From Epiperipatus broadwayi (Eukaryota; Onychophora; Udeonychophora; Euonychophora; Peripatidae), in NCBI GenBank assembly GCA_028023455.1, contig JAQFVV010012423.1, positions 8,102,269 to 8,166,268 of the forward strand: a stretch of 64,000 bases of DNA. Direction: 5' to 3'. Both the position numbers and the translations under genes were made by a program. The stretch's first letter is position 1. Every line of letters starts with the position of its first letter. Below, piece after piece: positions 45,791 to 58,483 of the stretch. Below the pieces are notes generated by a model that made no database searches, was not told the origin of the DNA, and was given only the letters and a program-made list of their open reading frames with translations.

Positions 45791-48599
45791 ACTGTTACAT
45801 TGACTTGAAACTTTAGTCTCTTGGGAATAAGGGCCATAATTTTGTTTTGTCTGGTATGATTGCAATCATATCTTCACAAAAATTCTTCTGATATCTCCAT
45901 AAGTAATAACTATCAGACAACTGAAAAGAAAATTCATGATGTTTCTTAATCATAAACTCAAGAGATAAAAAGCCAGTAAATTTATCAAGAGGGGTGTGTT
46001 AGTGAGAAGCTCATACATGTTAATTTATCATAAGAACAATTATACAGTGATAACAGTTTTTTGATCAGAATGCAAAGAAAGGACATTAGAAATTTGCCTT
46101 GCTCACTTCATTTAAGGCCTCAAAAAGTAATCAAAAGTCTTTCAGTTAACAGCAAACTTTTTTCTGCAGTCTTGATGTTATTAAGCATCTCTAACTTTCC
46201 ATGAGGAATTCAGATGATCAGAAAAAGGTATTCCTAATTTTCATACAACTTTCTTGCTTACCTTTATATATATACAGTATATCCATAAAATATAATATGT
46301 CTATTTATCTATAAATCACAAACAATCTTATGGCCAATGTCATTTCTCTAGGGTTTTTTTTTGCAATGTTCGTCTTATCCAAATAGTTCTTTTTAAAGGA
46401 AAAAAAACCTCTTCAAATAAAAATTATGATTGCAAGTGCATTTATCGTTTCTTTAATCATTTAGATTTATGATTCTTATTTTTTAATTGATATTATAAAA
46501 TAAATAATTGTGAACATGTGTTGTGTATTTTTCAAATCTGTATTTATTTATTTTTTCAATGGTTAAAATAAAGATTATAATTTAACTAAGCAGACACATA
46601 TATAATAATAGTGTATGATATGAATTAACTTTTTAAAAATATAATTAATCTGATTCACTTTATTAGTCATTTTGTGTTGTCGACCCTTTTTTTTTTACTT
46701 ATTAAATCATGAAAATTTTTATCTAACCATTCACTTTATTAATCTATGTGAAATAAAGTATATATTCCATTTTAAATGTTTTAAAATTCCACTGAATTTC
46801 TGGAATTATTCATCATATTTTAATTGTCCATCTTACAGTTTTAGTCTTCATTTTTATTAAATAATAAAATAGTTATTGACTTATCCTTCACTGAATCATC
46901 AAAAAATTAAAAAATAAATAAATACTAAGTTAAGCGTTACAAGATATGATCTCAATCTCATACCGTAAAACTTTTTTCATTCAATGGTAAAAAATTGTAA
47001 AAAAATTTCGGTAAACAGATCATATATTTAATTAAACTCTTTTCTTGTTGATGGAAAAGTTTTAATAATATATCGATGTTAAACTTTGATAAGTTCTTAG
47101 CTAAAAGTGTTATTTTATATATATTTCTAGAATATCCATTTCAAGTGGTATTACCATATTCCATGTATTTGTATTAAAAAAAAATATTATTATTATTATT
47201 TTGCTTCTATTGAATTATCTTTTTGCTTCAATTCTCTTTCCTTTTTGTCTCCAATAATATTACTAAGATAAACATTTTGCTGCTGTTTAAATGAACAATT
47301 CGCAAAGCTACCAAGACTTTTTCTCCCAATCCATTTTTATTCTTTTTTACAGTATTCAGATCTATGAACATTATAGAATTGTACTTTGTATCAAATATCT
47401 ATTCCATGACTATATCACTTCTAGATTATTTCTAAATATTCAACATCTGATAAGTCTATCAAGGCATTTTTTTTCTGCTGAAAGGTATGCTGACCTTACA
47501 AACTTACATATATAAAAAAAAGTTATACTGGATGCAATTTTTTAAAAAAGGAAATATGGTTTCACAAACCCTAAATGTCATCATCAAAAGAAAAATGAAT
47601 TGTATACTAAACTAAGTGATTAGAGATAGTAGAATAAAAAAACTGAAAAGGCAATATGAGAAAAGCACAAAGATTAAATAGAAAAAAAATATTTGCTATT
47701 TTTGATATAAACTCTTTTTCATTTCTCTCTGCTCTTTTTTACTTTGTCTTTTTATTTAAATATTTTATCCTACTGATATGAGATTCTTTTACTGAGGCAT
47801 TATACGTTAAAAGCCTGCTGATGAAAAAACTAAAAAATCCTTTTTGATTCAGCTTTGCCTTAAAAAAATAAAGCTATGCAAATCCTTAATTTGAACGTCA
47901 TTTTACCTTGATATTACTATTGTCTTTAGTCAGTAAGTGGGCAGTTCATCTACATAGTATTTATTTTAAAGTTTAAAACAACAACAAAACAAAGTATTTC
48001 TTTTTCAGATGCTGATAGTTCTAACTTGAAATATTAGTTGGGTTTAATAAAAGCAGGATGAATATCGTATGTGTAAAAATGATCATTCTACTCTATATTT
48101 ACCTACCAATTGTGGGTCCTGGATCAATCATTTCAAAAATACACATGCAATTATTACTATAATTTTATTTAATTTTTTTTAAAATTTTCTTTAATGTAAC
48201 AATAATAAAATTACATAGGTTATATAATTTAAAATATTACAAAGTTGTAAAATATTCAGAGACAGCAATTTAAAAAAATTACAAAATTAACAAAAGTATT
48301 AATTAAAATGAAATAAGAAAATTTCATATTTACGAAAAGTTGATGTTCATTTTTTTATAAGAATCCTCTATATGTACTGAATTTCAATAATTATTAAACA
48401 CAATAATTACTAATTTGAATCATTTAGATCTTCAGGATTATCATATTTCTGAAACATGAAATTCTCTTAAGGAATGAATTATGGATTCAAATAAATCTAT
48501 TATTAGTTTCACTGAAAATAAGAATCATGACTGGTTTCCTGAATGATCTTATTATAAATGATTTGATTAAAAAGAAACCAGTGTTTTCTGCTTGGCAAA
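45791..48599. other. AT-rich region, nothing recognised
   Basis: Contains a short (ATT)n run near 47185 and long A/T runs. Small frames such as 46672-46860 and 47291-47515 have no recognisable domain. The left part may hold the decayed 5' end of the minus-strand LINE. Confidence 0.45.
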
Positions 48600-50180
48600 A
48601 TAATAGATTAAGTGTGTATATTCATAATAAATATAGAAATCTGAAGGCAGATAGATGTTCAATGACTGGCAATAAGGCTTAAAATGACCGATGGATTAAA
48701 ACTGCAAAGAGGTGCAGACATTCGCTGATCATAGTCATTCTAGTTCCTTTTTTATGTATTGAGAGCAGCATATGAGCTGAGAAATAATATTACAATCATA
48801 TTAAATCCGGAAATGATACTTATGAATATTTAAATTATTTTAAATAATGATACAAGAATGACATATCAGTTTATCCACTCATTTTGATTTGGACAAAAAT
48901 ATCCAGACTATTGAAGTCAAAACAATTCTTTGTAATCTTAAAAATGGAAAGTCTGCAAATTCATGTGAAATACCTGGAGAAGCTTTAAAATATGGTGATT
49001 TAATTTTTTAAGATATATGGATCCTATAAGTTGTACTATGTGATCTTATAGATGCTTTGATTGTTCCAATTTTTAAAAACAACAGAAATAAAATAAGATT
49101 GCAGTAATTATCATGGAATGTAACATTACTATCTACTACAGCAAAGATTAATTTAGGAATATTGTTGAAATAGATTGCTTCTAGTCATAGATGAATAATT
49201 ACCAGAGACTCAGTATAATTTTAAAATATCAAAAAGTAATATAAACATGGTTTTTGTTTTCAAGCAAATGAAAGGATTAGAAAAAAGAAATGATTTATGT
49301 ATTGCTTTTATTGATTTGGTTAAAGCATTTGATTCAGTTAATAGGACAGATCTATGGCATTGATAAAATTAATTGTTTATCCACAAAAATTTATTCACAT
49401 TAAACAGCTTCTACATGATAAATAAGAGGAAGTATTATTAGTACAGGTGAAAAATCAGGTATTTAAAATAAAAACTAACTTTAAACAAGGATGTGTACTT
49501 GCTCCAATATTGCTTTCAATTTTTATGGCTATTGGTCTCAAAATATGATACAGATTTGATGATGGAATTTTTAATTTGAATCGATTAAAGCAAAAAGAAC
49601 TTTCTTTTGGATTTTGGATGTGCAATATGAGCTATATTTGATACTTCACAAAAAATAATTTACAGAATGCATTTAATGTTTTGAATGCAACTTGTAAAGA
49701 CTTTGGTTTAATAATTAATATTCAAGAAGTTTATCAACAATGACTGAACAAAAATCTTCAACTTTTAGTTTGGATGGTTTTTAACTTGAGAATATTAATT
49801 TGTTTAAATATCTAACAATTTTTTTGAATAGAATGGTGAATTTAGGTGTTGAGATACAGAACAGATACCAATGTATTTTTAACAAGTTAAAAGAAAATAC
49901 TATATTATCACAAGAAAATAACTATTACATTTAAGTTAGCTGTATATAGAGATGTTATTTTATCTAATTTATTGTATGAAAGTGAGACTTGATCACTTTT
50001 TTGGCACAATATAAAAACATTAAAAAAGTTTCACTAAATGATGCTCCATAAAAATTTTAAAAATAATGACAGGATTTAAAAAAACCCCAATATGACCTTC
50101 AACATGCTGGATGTGATACTATAGAGTTCAGTATTGTAAAATCACACCTTTGTCGAATTGGATATATAAAATGATTGAAA
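48600..50180 (+). pseudogene. LINE-B reverse transcriptase remnant, plus copy
   Basis: In changing frames: LKNGKSANSCEIPGEALKYG (48935-49000, RT fingers), NDLCIAFIDLVKAFDSVN (49290-49345, motif A), a motif B region FKQGCVLAPILLSIFMA (49480-49530), YRFDDGIFNLNRLK (49550-49590), and SNLLYESET (49965-49990) followed by a C-terminal stretch near 50090-50170. The order and motifs fit the LINE group whose RT contains DG.LFNL.RL and LLYGSETW. The FADD box is not readable. The 3' part matches the antisense copy at 20.5 kb. Confidence 0.75.
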
Positions 50181-50690
50181 AGGAGAAGCACGGTGATTAA
50201 TAATTCCAACTCCTGCAGATGAGATGTTAGAGTTGGAAAATCTATTAAAACCAAACCTCTGAAAGTAGCGGTCTGGCTTGATTATTGAGTTTACCGATAA
50301 TTTGGTTTCAGTGCATAGAAAGAGATGCAGTTTATATATTTCAATCCAACTGGATATTGCACAGACTCTTTGGAGAGAGTTTAACCCTCTAAACATTAAC
50401 AGCTACCAGAGAGAAAAGCATGTTAGTTAATTAGGAAGTTAGCTGAATGGTACAATAAGGGCATTTAGTAAATTCCAATTGGTGCATTTTGTCACAGTTA
50501 TTATTTATTTCACATGATACACACATCAGTAGAGTGTTTTTGTGGGCTTTAAGGGCCAGATTACCAACTATGGACCAGTTATGCTCCATAACAAGGCAAA
50601 GGATGGAAGAGTCCAAATAAATCAAACAGCAAGCCAATACCATATCAATCCCTGAATAATTGAGTCCATTGTGATGATAAAGTTTAAAAT
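50181..50690. other. Junction between plus LINE-B and minus LINE-D
   Basis: Moderately AT-rich. A minus-strand frame at 50431-50643 ends MHQLEFTKCPYCTIQLTS and may be the start of the second ORF of LINE-D, but no endonuclease motif is visible. Confidence 0.3.
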
Positions 50691-52790
50691 TACTAGGTTA
50701 TCTGGGTAGCCACTGATGAGTCACCTTTTGAACCTATGGAAGCTCTCCTATGTATGTCCACTCCTTCCTTGTAGACATTAAGTTGATTAACTTCGTCAGA
50801 AGATTCTTGCATTGATTGCCTAGTACAATAAGGGTTTTCAGTGTTGTCATTGTTAACTTGTGATGTGTGTTAGTTGCCTTCATTTTTTTCTTAACTGGTG
50901 TAGAAACTACACTTTGATCCCTTTTTTTAAGGGCTTGGTTAGCCTGGCTTTTGTCACAGTTTGAAGTTTCACTAGGATTGATCTTGGGAATTACTCCATT
51001 GTTTTTGTTCTTCCTCTTGTTTTTCTTAGCTTTTTGAAAAGGATTAAATATTTACAGTCATTGTTGATATGGAGTCAGCAGTAGATTCTAAATAGTTGTG
51101 GATTCTAGAGGACTGGCCTCACTCATGGATTTCTGATCTGTATTAAATGATGTCAGCAACCCAGAGCTACTTTCCATAATGGATTGTTGATCTGTGTTAA
51201 AGGGTGGTGTAGACTTTGACCTGGTTTCGAGAGTGGATTTTAGATCTGTGTTATATGTTGGAAGAGAGCCAGTATTAGTATGTGAGATTATTGCTGAGTG
51301 TGTGTGTGAATATTTGTTTCTTGCGTGGTAGCTTGATTTGTTTGTGAGACAATAGGATTACCATTATTTATTTGCGGGTATGTGATTAATTGGTTCTTTG
51401 CATTTATATTATTTGAGCAGGCGTGTAGCTTGGTGATTTTGAATCCACATTTGTTACAATATTTATTAGGATAGTCGTTAGCCAAATGCGTTCTGAGTTT
51501 GCATTCGAAGCATTGAGGTGGAATGACCCTAAATGTAATTACGTGGTGAGGCCTCAGTGTCATGAGTAGTAGGAATGTCATATGGACTAATATCTTTTCT
51601 CATAATTAAACTAAATATTGCGGTGTTAGAAAATACAGGAATAACTGCTTTGCTATGATTAAGATATTTGAAATTTATAATTTTGCCATAATTTTTCATT
51701 AGCAACTGTAAATCCGCTTCATTAAAGTCAACATGACAATTTTTAATTCTGCTGTGAAGAACTAGGGGGCGATTAGTGTCAATATAACAAATTATTTTCG
51801 ACCCCAGAAATTTAATATGTTTTCGGAAGATTTGTTGTTGAGTCGTATTGTGGAATTCCAAACAAAGGTATCTGTTGTTCGGATGTGTTAGAACTTTATA
51901 TATGTATGACCATAGATTTTTATCTGTCAACATTTGGTAGAATTCATCAAAAGGAAAACGACATAGGTCATATTTAGAATTAGTAACCATCATAATAACG
52001 GTTTTATTGTTTTCAAACTTTTTAAATGAGTTAAGGAGACTAGCTGGTATTGTTTCATTAAATTTGGTGTTAATTTGATCGTACACTTCAGGAGTAATAT
52101 TTTTAGGCTGTTCATTTGTAGATTCTTCATCTAAGCAGGAAACTTCCATTTCGTCGTCAAGGCCCATCACCTCTGCTAAAGACTCGGAAGTGGTAATACG
52201 ACCAGCGACAGGCGATGAAGGGAAGGACCTAGTGATTCTGGCATAAGTATTATTATTTTCATTAGGTCAGTTAATGTATATTGAGTTTTGTGATGAATAA
52301 TTATTTTCTCTGTTGTTATTTTGTACTTGAATTTGTCTCGTTGTTGTAAGCTCTGAGTATGATTGACTATTTTCCTTGTTTTCTTGAATTTGATCTTGTC
52401 TCGTTATTGCAAGCTCTGGAAATTCGTGCTCGTTGTACGTAAGCCCTCCTATTTTCGCATTTGCATGTATGGAGTTTATGAATAGTGACGAATTATTAAA
52501 ATTTTGACTTGTGTTGCTCGACGCAGAAACGTTTAGCGTGTTGTCTCTAGGCCCTCGTATTTCTGCATCAGAGTCAACATTAACATCCGAATTTTCTGTA
52601 GAAAAGATATTACGATATTGATTAATTTAGATGATACGGAATACATTTGGTTACTATGAACTAGAGATTGTGAAGTTTGATTGATAGTAGGATGATTTAA
52701 AGTTAGATTAGATATGGATTTTTCCATTTGGCCGTTAGAAGCAGCCATTTGTAATGTATTTGATGGATCGTTGTAATCCATCAAAAACAA
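50691..52790 (-). pseudogene. LINE-D ORF1 (gag-like, RRM-like plus zinc knuckles)
   Basis: The frame starts MDYNDPSNTLQMAASNGQME at 52767, passes at least one stop and frameshift near 52630 and 52265, and continues as MMGLDDEMEVSCLDEES. The central part (51540-52050) has alternating hydrophobic segments such as YRYLCLEFHNTTQQ and VIPVFSNTAIFSL, typical of the RRM-like/ORF1 fold. It is followed by knuckles CFECKLRTHLANDYP, where the last Cys of CX2CX4HX4C is Tyr, and CNKCGFKITKLHAC (51395-51525). The C-terminus is Lys-rich (KAKKNKRKNKNN) and ends near 50695 in DSSVATQIT. ORF1 proteins bind LINE RNA in cytoplasmic particles. The exact clade is not resolved; the rest of the element is missing. 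Confidence 0.7.
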
Positions 52791-52969
52791 TAAAAGAATT
52801 ATTTACAATAGCACAAGGGTTTACTGACCCCACTACTTCACAGTGTGTTAGTAATAAGTTTATAACGTGATTCTAATGTTTTCAGGATACAGCTTTCACT
52901 ATAGATGAATTAAAGAAGCTTATAAAAATGAGCAATGCTAGCAAGAATTATTGCTTCGCCGCCATCTTG
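52791..52969. other. Short spacer upstream of LINE-D ORF1
   Basis: Possibly LINE-D 5' UTR. A plus-strand frame (FTIDELKKLIKMSNASK) precedes the trinucleotide array, but no clear splice context supports it as an exon. Confidence 0.25.
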
Positions 52970-53071
52970 ACTACTACTACTGCTGCTGCTGTTGCTACTG
53001 CTAATACTGCCGCTACTGCTACTGCTGCCGCTACAGCTACCGCTACCACCACCACCACTACTACTACTACT
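52970..53071 (+). repeat. Imperfect trinucleotide array (ACT/GCT/ACC)n
   Basis: About 100 bp of NCT/ACC triplets that read as Ala/Thr in one plus frame. It abuts the left LTR of gypsy-2. Interruptions suggest an old microsatellite. Confidence 0.9.
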
Positions 53072-53076
53072 ACAAA

Positions 53077-53638
53077 TGTGTACAGAGGCGACATTGACCT
53101 AAAATGGGTATAAACTCATTAAATTCTTTTATAAATAATACACAAAAGTTTTAAACATAACAAGTTTATTAGTATTTGTTAGTATTCCAATTATTGGCTT
53201 TTCTAGTTAATTTCTGTAATTTAAATGTTTCAATCATCCACACACAGTTCTTTATAATGATGAACTATAACGGTGCATTTTCTTATTACAGTATTTTATT
53301 TTACTCTGCTAATTCTTCTTCATTAATATTACACTATTACATTGCCTTGAACATTCTGCACTACTCATGCACTGGTATTATGAAAGCACCGTAATGGTAG
53401 TACAAACATTAGACACTGGCTGTTTCTAGATAGTATTATTTTACATGCCTTAATTTGCACAAATGGATTCATTATTGTCTTCTTGCAAATTAAGATATCT
53501 AGGTCATTTTTGTATTTGCATAATTTTACTTAATTTCTACAAATTAATTATTTTTTGAATGAAATTTTAATGTCTTTTAACACTGACTATACCCGCACAC
53601 TCATGCAACTTTATTGTTCATTATATATTGATGTAACA
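53077..53638 (-). repeat. Gypsy-2 left LTR (3' LTR)
   Basis: Aligns with 57419-58003: shared ATTGACCTAAA, TTTTATAAATAATA, TAATGATGAACTATAA/GATGTTGAACTATAA, ACTCATG...TTTCTAGATA, TTTTTGTATTTGCATAATTTTACTTA. Ends TGATGTAACA. Considerable divergence and small indels. Confidence 0.82.
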
Positions 53639-53806
53639 ATTTTTCCTTTTCACCCTAAAATAGGTCAGTGAATTTTTAAGCAGATGTAATCCTATATCCT
53701 CTTAGGCATATGTCGATCTCTGGCAAGTCTTGGTAATATTGACCCCCCCCCCTCCTGCTCAGTTTTTATTTTATTTAGGCTGTAGTTTACTATCTAATTC
53801 AGTAGG

Positions 53807-54050
53807 TATATCTTGGCTTAAAAACAGGCAAAACTCTATACGTATTGCCATTCAGTGCAAGCCAGTGTAATCAATGGATGCCAGAAGGCTTGTGAATAAA
53901 ATCCCCATCTAGTGACGTCTGGCATCCATTGATTACTCTGGTTTCACTGAGTGGCAATACATATAAAGAGCTTTGCCTGTTTTAATAACAGTTATAAGCA
54001 AGCACAAGAAATGGTGATCATGTGATGTTTATTGACTTATATCTTGGCTT
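53807..54050 (-). mobile_element. Foldback MITE family F inside gypsy-2, with 13-bp TSD
   Basis: The 13-mer TATATCTTGGCTT occurs at 53807-53819 and 54038-54050 and encloses a 218-bp element. In minus orientation it has the same order as the 29.1-kb copy: AACATCACATGATCACCATTT, AACAGGCAAAGCTC, the CATCCATTGATTAC landmark, then the reverse arm and GAGTTTTGCCTGTTTTT. Its centre is deleted relative to the 29.1-kb copy (about 12 bp around ATCTAGTGACGTCTGG). It must postdate gypsy-2. Confidence 0.87.
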
Positions 54051-55480
54051 GAAGATTTTTCTTCTACATTTAATTCAGTATTAGTAGACAGATCCATTTT
54101 AATAGTTTCATTATTTTCTAAAGAAATTTTCACATAAGCCATAGCTGAATTTGCAGTTTTATCTATTATTTTTGGCTCACAAAAATTAATTTCAATGGTT
54201 AATATCCCTTTTTACTTTTCTACCATTTTCTGCTTTAATTATGCTTATTTGTTTAGATAGTAGCTTAGTTATATCTCCCAGTATATATTTTTCAGTATGT
54301 TTTTTATCCAGACAGTTTCTCCTAGTTTAAATTCAATCCTTTCTAACTTTGTTTTCTTCTCTCACATTTTGTCTGGTATTAGTACTGAAACATATATCCT
54401 AAAATGGTGTTTTATCAATAATTCTGCCAGAGTTTTCTTGGTTACTGAAAATTGCTGCAGTTAGCATTTAATGAATATCTAGATATTCCATTTTATTCAA
54501 TGAACAATTTAGCTGATGATACAACCTTTTCTGCTAATTCATTTGATTCAGGGGGTAAGACAATATTACAAATGCTATATTGCTTAGCAAGAAAACTCTT
54601 GGATATTTACTGAACAAAATCCTGTACCATTGTTTGAAATTATTAACTCGGGGTACTCTATGTTGTGAAGAGTTCTTTAGTATTTTTATTATATTATCTG
54701 TTGGTATTTTTGATTATTCTATAGTAATCCATTTGTAAAAATCAATAACTACAAAATATATATATATATATCAATGGAATGGCCCCACATAATCTAAATG
54801 AACCATTTTCCATGTTTTTGTGGCTTGAGGTGACAGTTTTAATTACTTTACAGGTCACCTTGTTTTTGACAGACTTGACTATTCTTTACGGTTTTTTCAA
54901 TATCATTATTTATGTCCAGTCACCAGACATACGAATAAGCTAGTTGTTTAATATAAACTATTCTAGGACGTTTTCATGTAGCAACTGTAGCATGTTTTTT
55001 CTCCTCTCAGTTGAAATTAAAACTCAATCAATCATAAGAATACATTATTCCAGATTTGTGGCACTATTTAGTTTGGTCTCACTTTTGGTAAGCCTTGTTT
55101 GATCCAATTTTTTATTAACTGTTATTCTGTATTATTTTTCATCTATTCTGCTACAACTTTACTATTCACAACTTTAGACATAACTGACTTCTATAACACT
55201 GGATCTTGTTTGTACTTTTGTCTTCTTTCTAGAACTTAGTCTGCTTTCCAGGTTTATATAATATTTCAGAATCATATGAAGCCAGTATATTAATCCATAC
55301 AAAGTCAGAACATTAATCTATCACAAAAAATATTCTGGACACACTTTCATATACACTATAAGAATTTGCAACACCTATTCTGAAGTCTAAGGTGTCCATT
55401 GTAATTACAACTTCTTGATCTTTGCAATAATGTACTAACAGTTGGTTAGATGCCGGAAAATCTTTCATTCATATTGAGTT
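54051..55480 (-). pseudogene. Gypsy-2 integrase and RNase H remnants
   Basis: Minus strand: an RNase H-like segment VHYCKDQEVVITMDTLDFR (55385-55440), integrase core NGSFRLCGA (54790-54830) and YPELIISNNGTGF (54615-54655), where the second catalytic Asp of SDNGT is Asn, then KKTLAELLIKHHF (54400-54450). Frames are broken by many stops. Confidence 0.68.
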
Positions 55481-56300
55481 CTCCATTTCCATATCCATTT
55501 TTTAAAAATAATTTGTAGAGAGGGATCATTATATGGGATTTTCTTTTTAGGACTTTAAAAAAAAATCAAATAGGCCTAAGAACACTTGCAATTCTTTGAC
55601 ATTTGCTGGCTTTGGGACATTCCTTACTGCAGAGACCTTTTCTGGATTAGAATATTTGCCATTATCTATTATAATGTGTCTCAGAAATTTAATTTTTGTT
55701 GTTTATGAAATATATTTTGTGGCATTAAGTCAGTTACAGATTTATTTAACACTTTACATGTGGCATTTAATTGTCATCTAAACTCATTTTCGGTTTCAGA
55801 AACTATCAGGATATCATCCAAATATGGTGCACCTTCTTCTGTACTTCTTAAGAAGCTTTCCATTTTAGTCTGGAAAATATTAAGCACTTTTGTAAGTAAT
55901 TTGGCTATACACCAGAATGTGGTAAAATGCCAACTGCAAATCCAATTTGGCAAAACATGAAGCTTCCTATAGAAAAGCTAATACTTTTCTTACATTTGAC
56001 ACAGAATAAGTTTCTTTGTTGATGTGTTTATTTACCATTGCACAATAGTTGCCACATATTTTTACATTTCCATCCAATTTTAAAACAGTGACTACGAGTG
56101 TTTCCCAGGTGGATTCTTCCATTAGTGTAATAATACCTTTATTTACTAGATCACTTAGCACTTCAATTTTGGATCTAAGAATGAATGGAATTTTTCTAGG
56201 TCTACAGATGTCTCTAGTAATTTCGTTTAACTCTGTTGGACTGGATTTAAAAAACTGACAAAATTAATTTTTATTTCTACTTCTATTTGTACTCTTTTAA
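55481..56300 (-). pseudogene. Gypsy-2 reverse transcriptase remnant
   Basis: The frame at 55967-56161 reads GIITLMEESTWETLVVTVLK then DGNVKICGNY, equivalent to GII.P..S.WA.P.V.V.K.DG..R.CGDY of gypsy reverse transcriptases. Further left on the plus map, APYLDDILIVSETENEF (55785-55840) preserves the YLDD catalytic box, and ANVKELQVFLGLFDFF (55555-55610) is the thumb motif. Intervening stops make it a pseudogene. Confidence 0.82.
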
Positions 56301-57418
56301 TAATTTTAATCCTTATTCTTAAAGCTTTGAATCATTTGCATCATAATATAGGGTTGAACTTTTTAGCTACTACATGTAATGATAATTTTTTTATCCATCA
56401 GTTTGCTTTTACTTATACCATCACTATCTCTTTTATATCAATAGGATTTCAATTTATGTCTATAGCACCCAAGTTTATCTTTTTGTTTTTAATGTTATTC
56501 TATTTTCTATTAAATCTACCTAATTCATTAAAACAATGAGGGATTTGCCTGCATCACTATCATTTTCCACTTTGATAATATGATTGCAAATTTTGATATT
56601 TATTTTATTACATGTATCCTCACTTTCCATTATTTTTTTTGACATTCACTGAAATCTTGAGTTCGCTATTGGCAGGTACTTTTACAAACTTTTGACAAAT
56701 GTTCTGTCAGTCTGCAATTTGTTATATTTTTCTTTTTTAGATTTACATATTTTTATGTGCCTTCCACTCCCTACCCTACCCCACAGCAATAGCAAATACT
56801 GATATCCTATTTGATATTCTTTTCAGCCGTTTGTGATTTCATCATGTTAATATGTGTGGTCCATTTAATTTCATCTGCTGTATTTAACTTTTTTCTGTAT
56901 GTTCTAGAATAGTTTGTATACTATTACTCTTTCAGTGGCAATGGTATAATTTAGATTAGATTTATTTAGTAATACTTGTCTGTTTTCCATTTTGCATGCC
57001 CAACAACAGCTGGTCTAATAACATCTCTTCTATATAGACTTTAAACTCACATTCCTATGTTAACTCTCACAGTACATTATCATAGTTTCATATGTTTTCA
57101 TTTGGTGACTGCTTTTTCTTTTGGAAGTAAAGTCATGCTATATATTTCAAAGTTGTTGATTTGAAATATAGATTTAACTTTTGTAGTAAGTCTTTGTAGG
57201 GAATATTTTCAGATGTTTTCAGAGCATACAGATGATTAGCTATTTGAAGCTCATCATAAAAGTAGCATTTTTTAGTTTATTATCTGTAATGTTGTCATTA
57301 CACTATTATTTACAGCAAATGGTTACTATCATACAATCCTGTATTGCAATGTTATATGTCAACATTAATAACTGATGCTTTACACAGGTTTTTGAAACTA
57401 TGGCAACTGACCTCAAAC
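56301..57418 (-). pseudogene. Gypsy-2 gag/protease region, largely unreadable
   Basis: By position this should hold protease and gag. On the minus strand a Cys-rich patch near 56760-56800 may be a relic zinc knuckle. No reliable domain can be read and no primer-binding site with a clear TGG was found next to the right LTR. Confidence 0.4.
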
Positions 57419-58003
57419 TGTCAACTACAGTAACTGATTGACCTAAACTGGCTGTACAGTCATTAATTTTTTTTTATAAATAATATACAAAAAAGTTTTA
57501 AATAATGAAATTTATTACTGTGAAAATATAATATAGGTAAGTTAGTATTTCAACTAGCATCATGCTGATTGGATTCCATAATTTTAATTCATCATAATCA
57601 TGCATGCACAATTTTTTATGATGTTGAACTATAATCCTGCATTTTTTTACAGTACCTTATTTAACTTTGTTAACTTTTCACTATTGTTATCTCTTCACCA
57701 GTTTGCACTGCGCATGTACTGCTGTTTTGCAAGCACCTTACTGCTTGCACACACGTTAGGCACTAACTGCTACTCATGTTTCTAGATAAGTAGTATTGTT
57801 TTACATGATCTAATTTGCATAAATAGTTTTTGTTGAATTCTTGAAAATTAGAATATTTAGGATATTTTTGTATTTGCATAATTTTACTTACTGTACATAT
57901 TAATCATTTCTAGAGAAAATTTTTAAACTATTTTAATATTGATGAATTTTAGATGCATACAATCAAGCAACTTTATTTGTTCTTTATACATTAGTGTTAT
58001 ACA
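57419..58003 (-). repeat. Gypsy-2 right LTR (5' LTR)
   Basis: Partner of the left LTR; starts TGTCAACTACAG and ends GTGTTATACA. Confidence 0.8.
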
Positions 58004-58253
58004 GTTTTTTTAAGTCAAATATAACAATTACTATTGCTAAAAAATCGTTTCTATAAAAAATTGTTTTGGGAATACTTGTACATGCATCCATCTCTTCATA
58101 ATCAGGTAAAACATTTTTGTTTTTATATGACTTCTTGGAATATAAAAGGAATGTCACATTTTGTACAAATTTTATTTTGTTATTATTAAGAGACTATTTT
58201 TCGAAATCTTTTAAACAACTATTATTTTCTTTAATAGTGTCTTTACTTGTATA

Positions 58254-58340
58254 ACAGTCGGGGAGTATTGGAAGAAGTCTTACCGCATCTGCCATACAGG
58301 GTGCTACCAGGCTATTGAAACCTGGAAAATTTATAGAGTA
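58254..58340 (+). CDS. Possible orphan exon (unrecognised)
   Basis: A splice-acceptor-like tract (TTTCTTTAATAGTGTCTTTACTTGTATAACAG) is followed by a non-AT-rich 85-bp segment reading SGSIGRSLTASAIQGATRLL and then KPGKFIE before a TAG. Base composition and codon use look more like host coding sequence than the surroundings. An alternative end is a donor GTAGGC at 58341. I do not recognise the protein and found no partner exon, so this may be an isolated exon of a gene continuing to the right or a retroelement fragment. Confidence 0.28.
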
Positions 58341-58483
58341 GGCAGACATGCATTCTTAAGATCTAACCTTTACATATATATTTTATTCTGACCATCATCC
58401 CATGCCATTAGCTCATGGAGATGCAGAGATTTAATATAAAATTTGCTTAAAAAAAAAAAATTAATATTTAAAAAAAAAATGAA
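58341..58483. other. Short unassigned spacer
   Basis: AT-rich; ends with two A runs at 58449-58480 which border repeat Z copy 2. Confidence 0.4.

Larger units (their letters stand above)
53077..58003 (-). mobile_element. Gypsy-2: decayed Ty3/gypsy retrotransposon
   Basis: Two diverged LTRs enclose minus-strand pol remnants in the order protease/RT/RNase H/integrase from right to left. A purine run (GGTGAAAAGGAAAAA, minus strand) abuts the left LTR as polypurine tract. The LTRs differ far more than those of gypsy-1, so this insertion is older. No matching target duplication was found (ACAAA left, GTTTT right). A family F MITE sits near its 3' end. Confidence 0.82.

Noticed and set aside
52928-53113. 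Ala/Thr-rich protein ORF
   Set aside because: The frame is produced by a trinucleotide microsatellite and runs into the gypsy-2 LTR.
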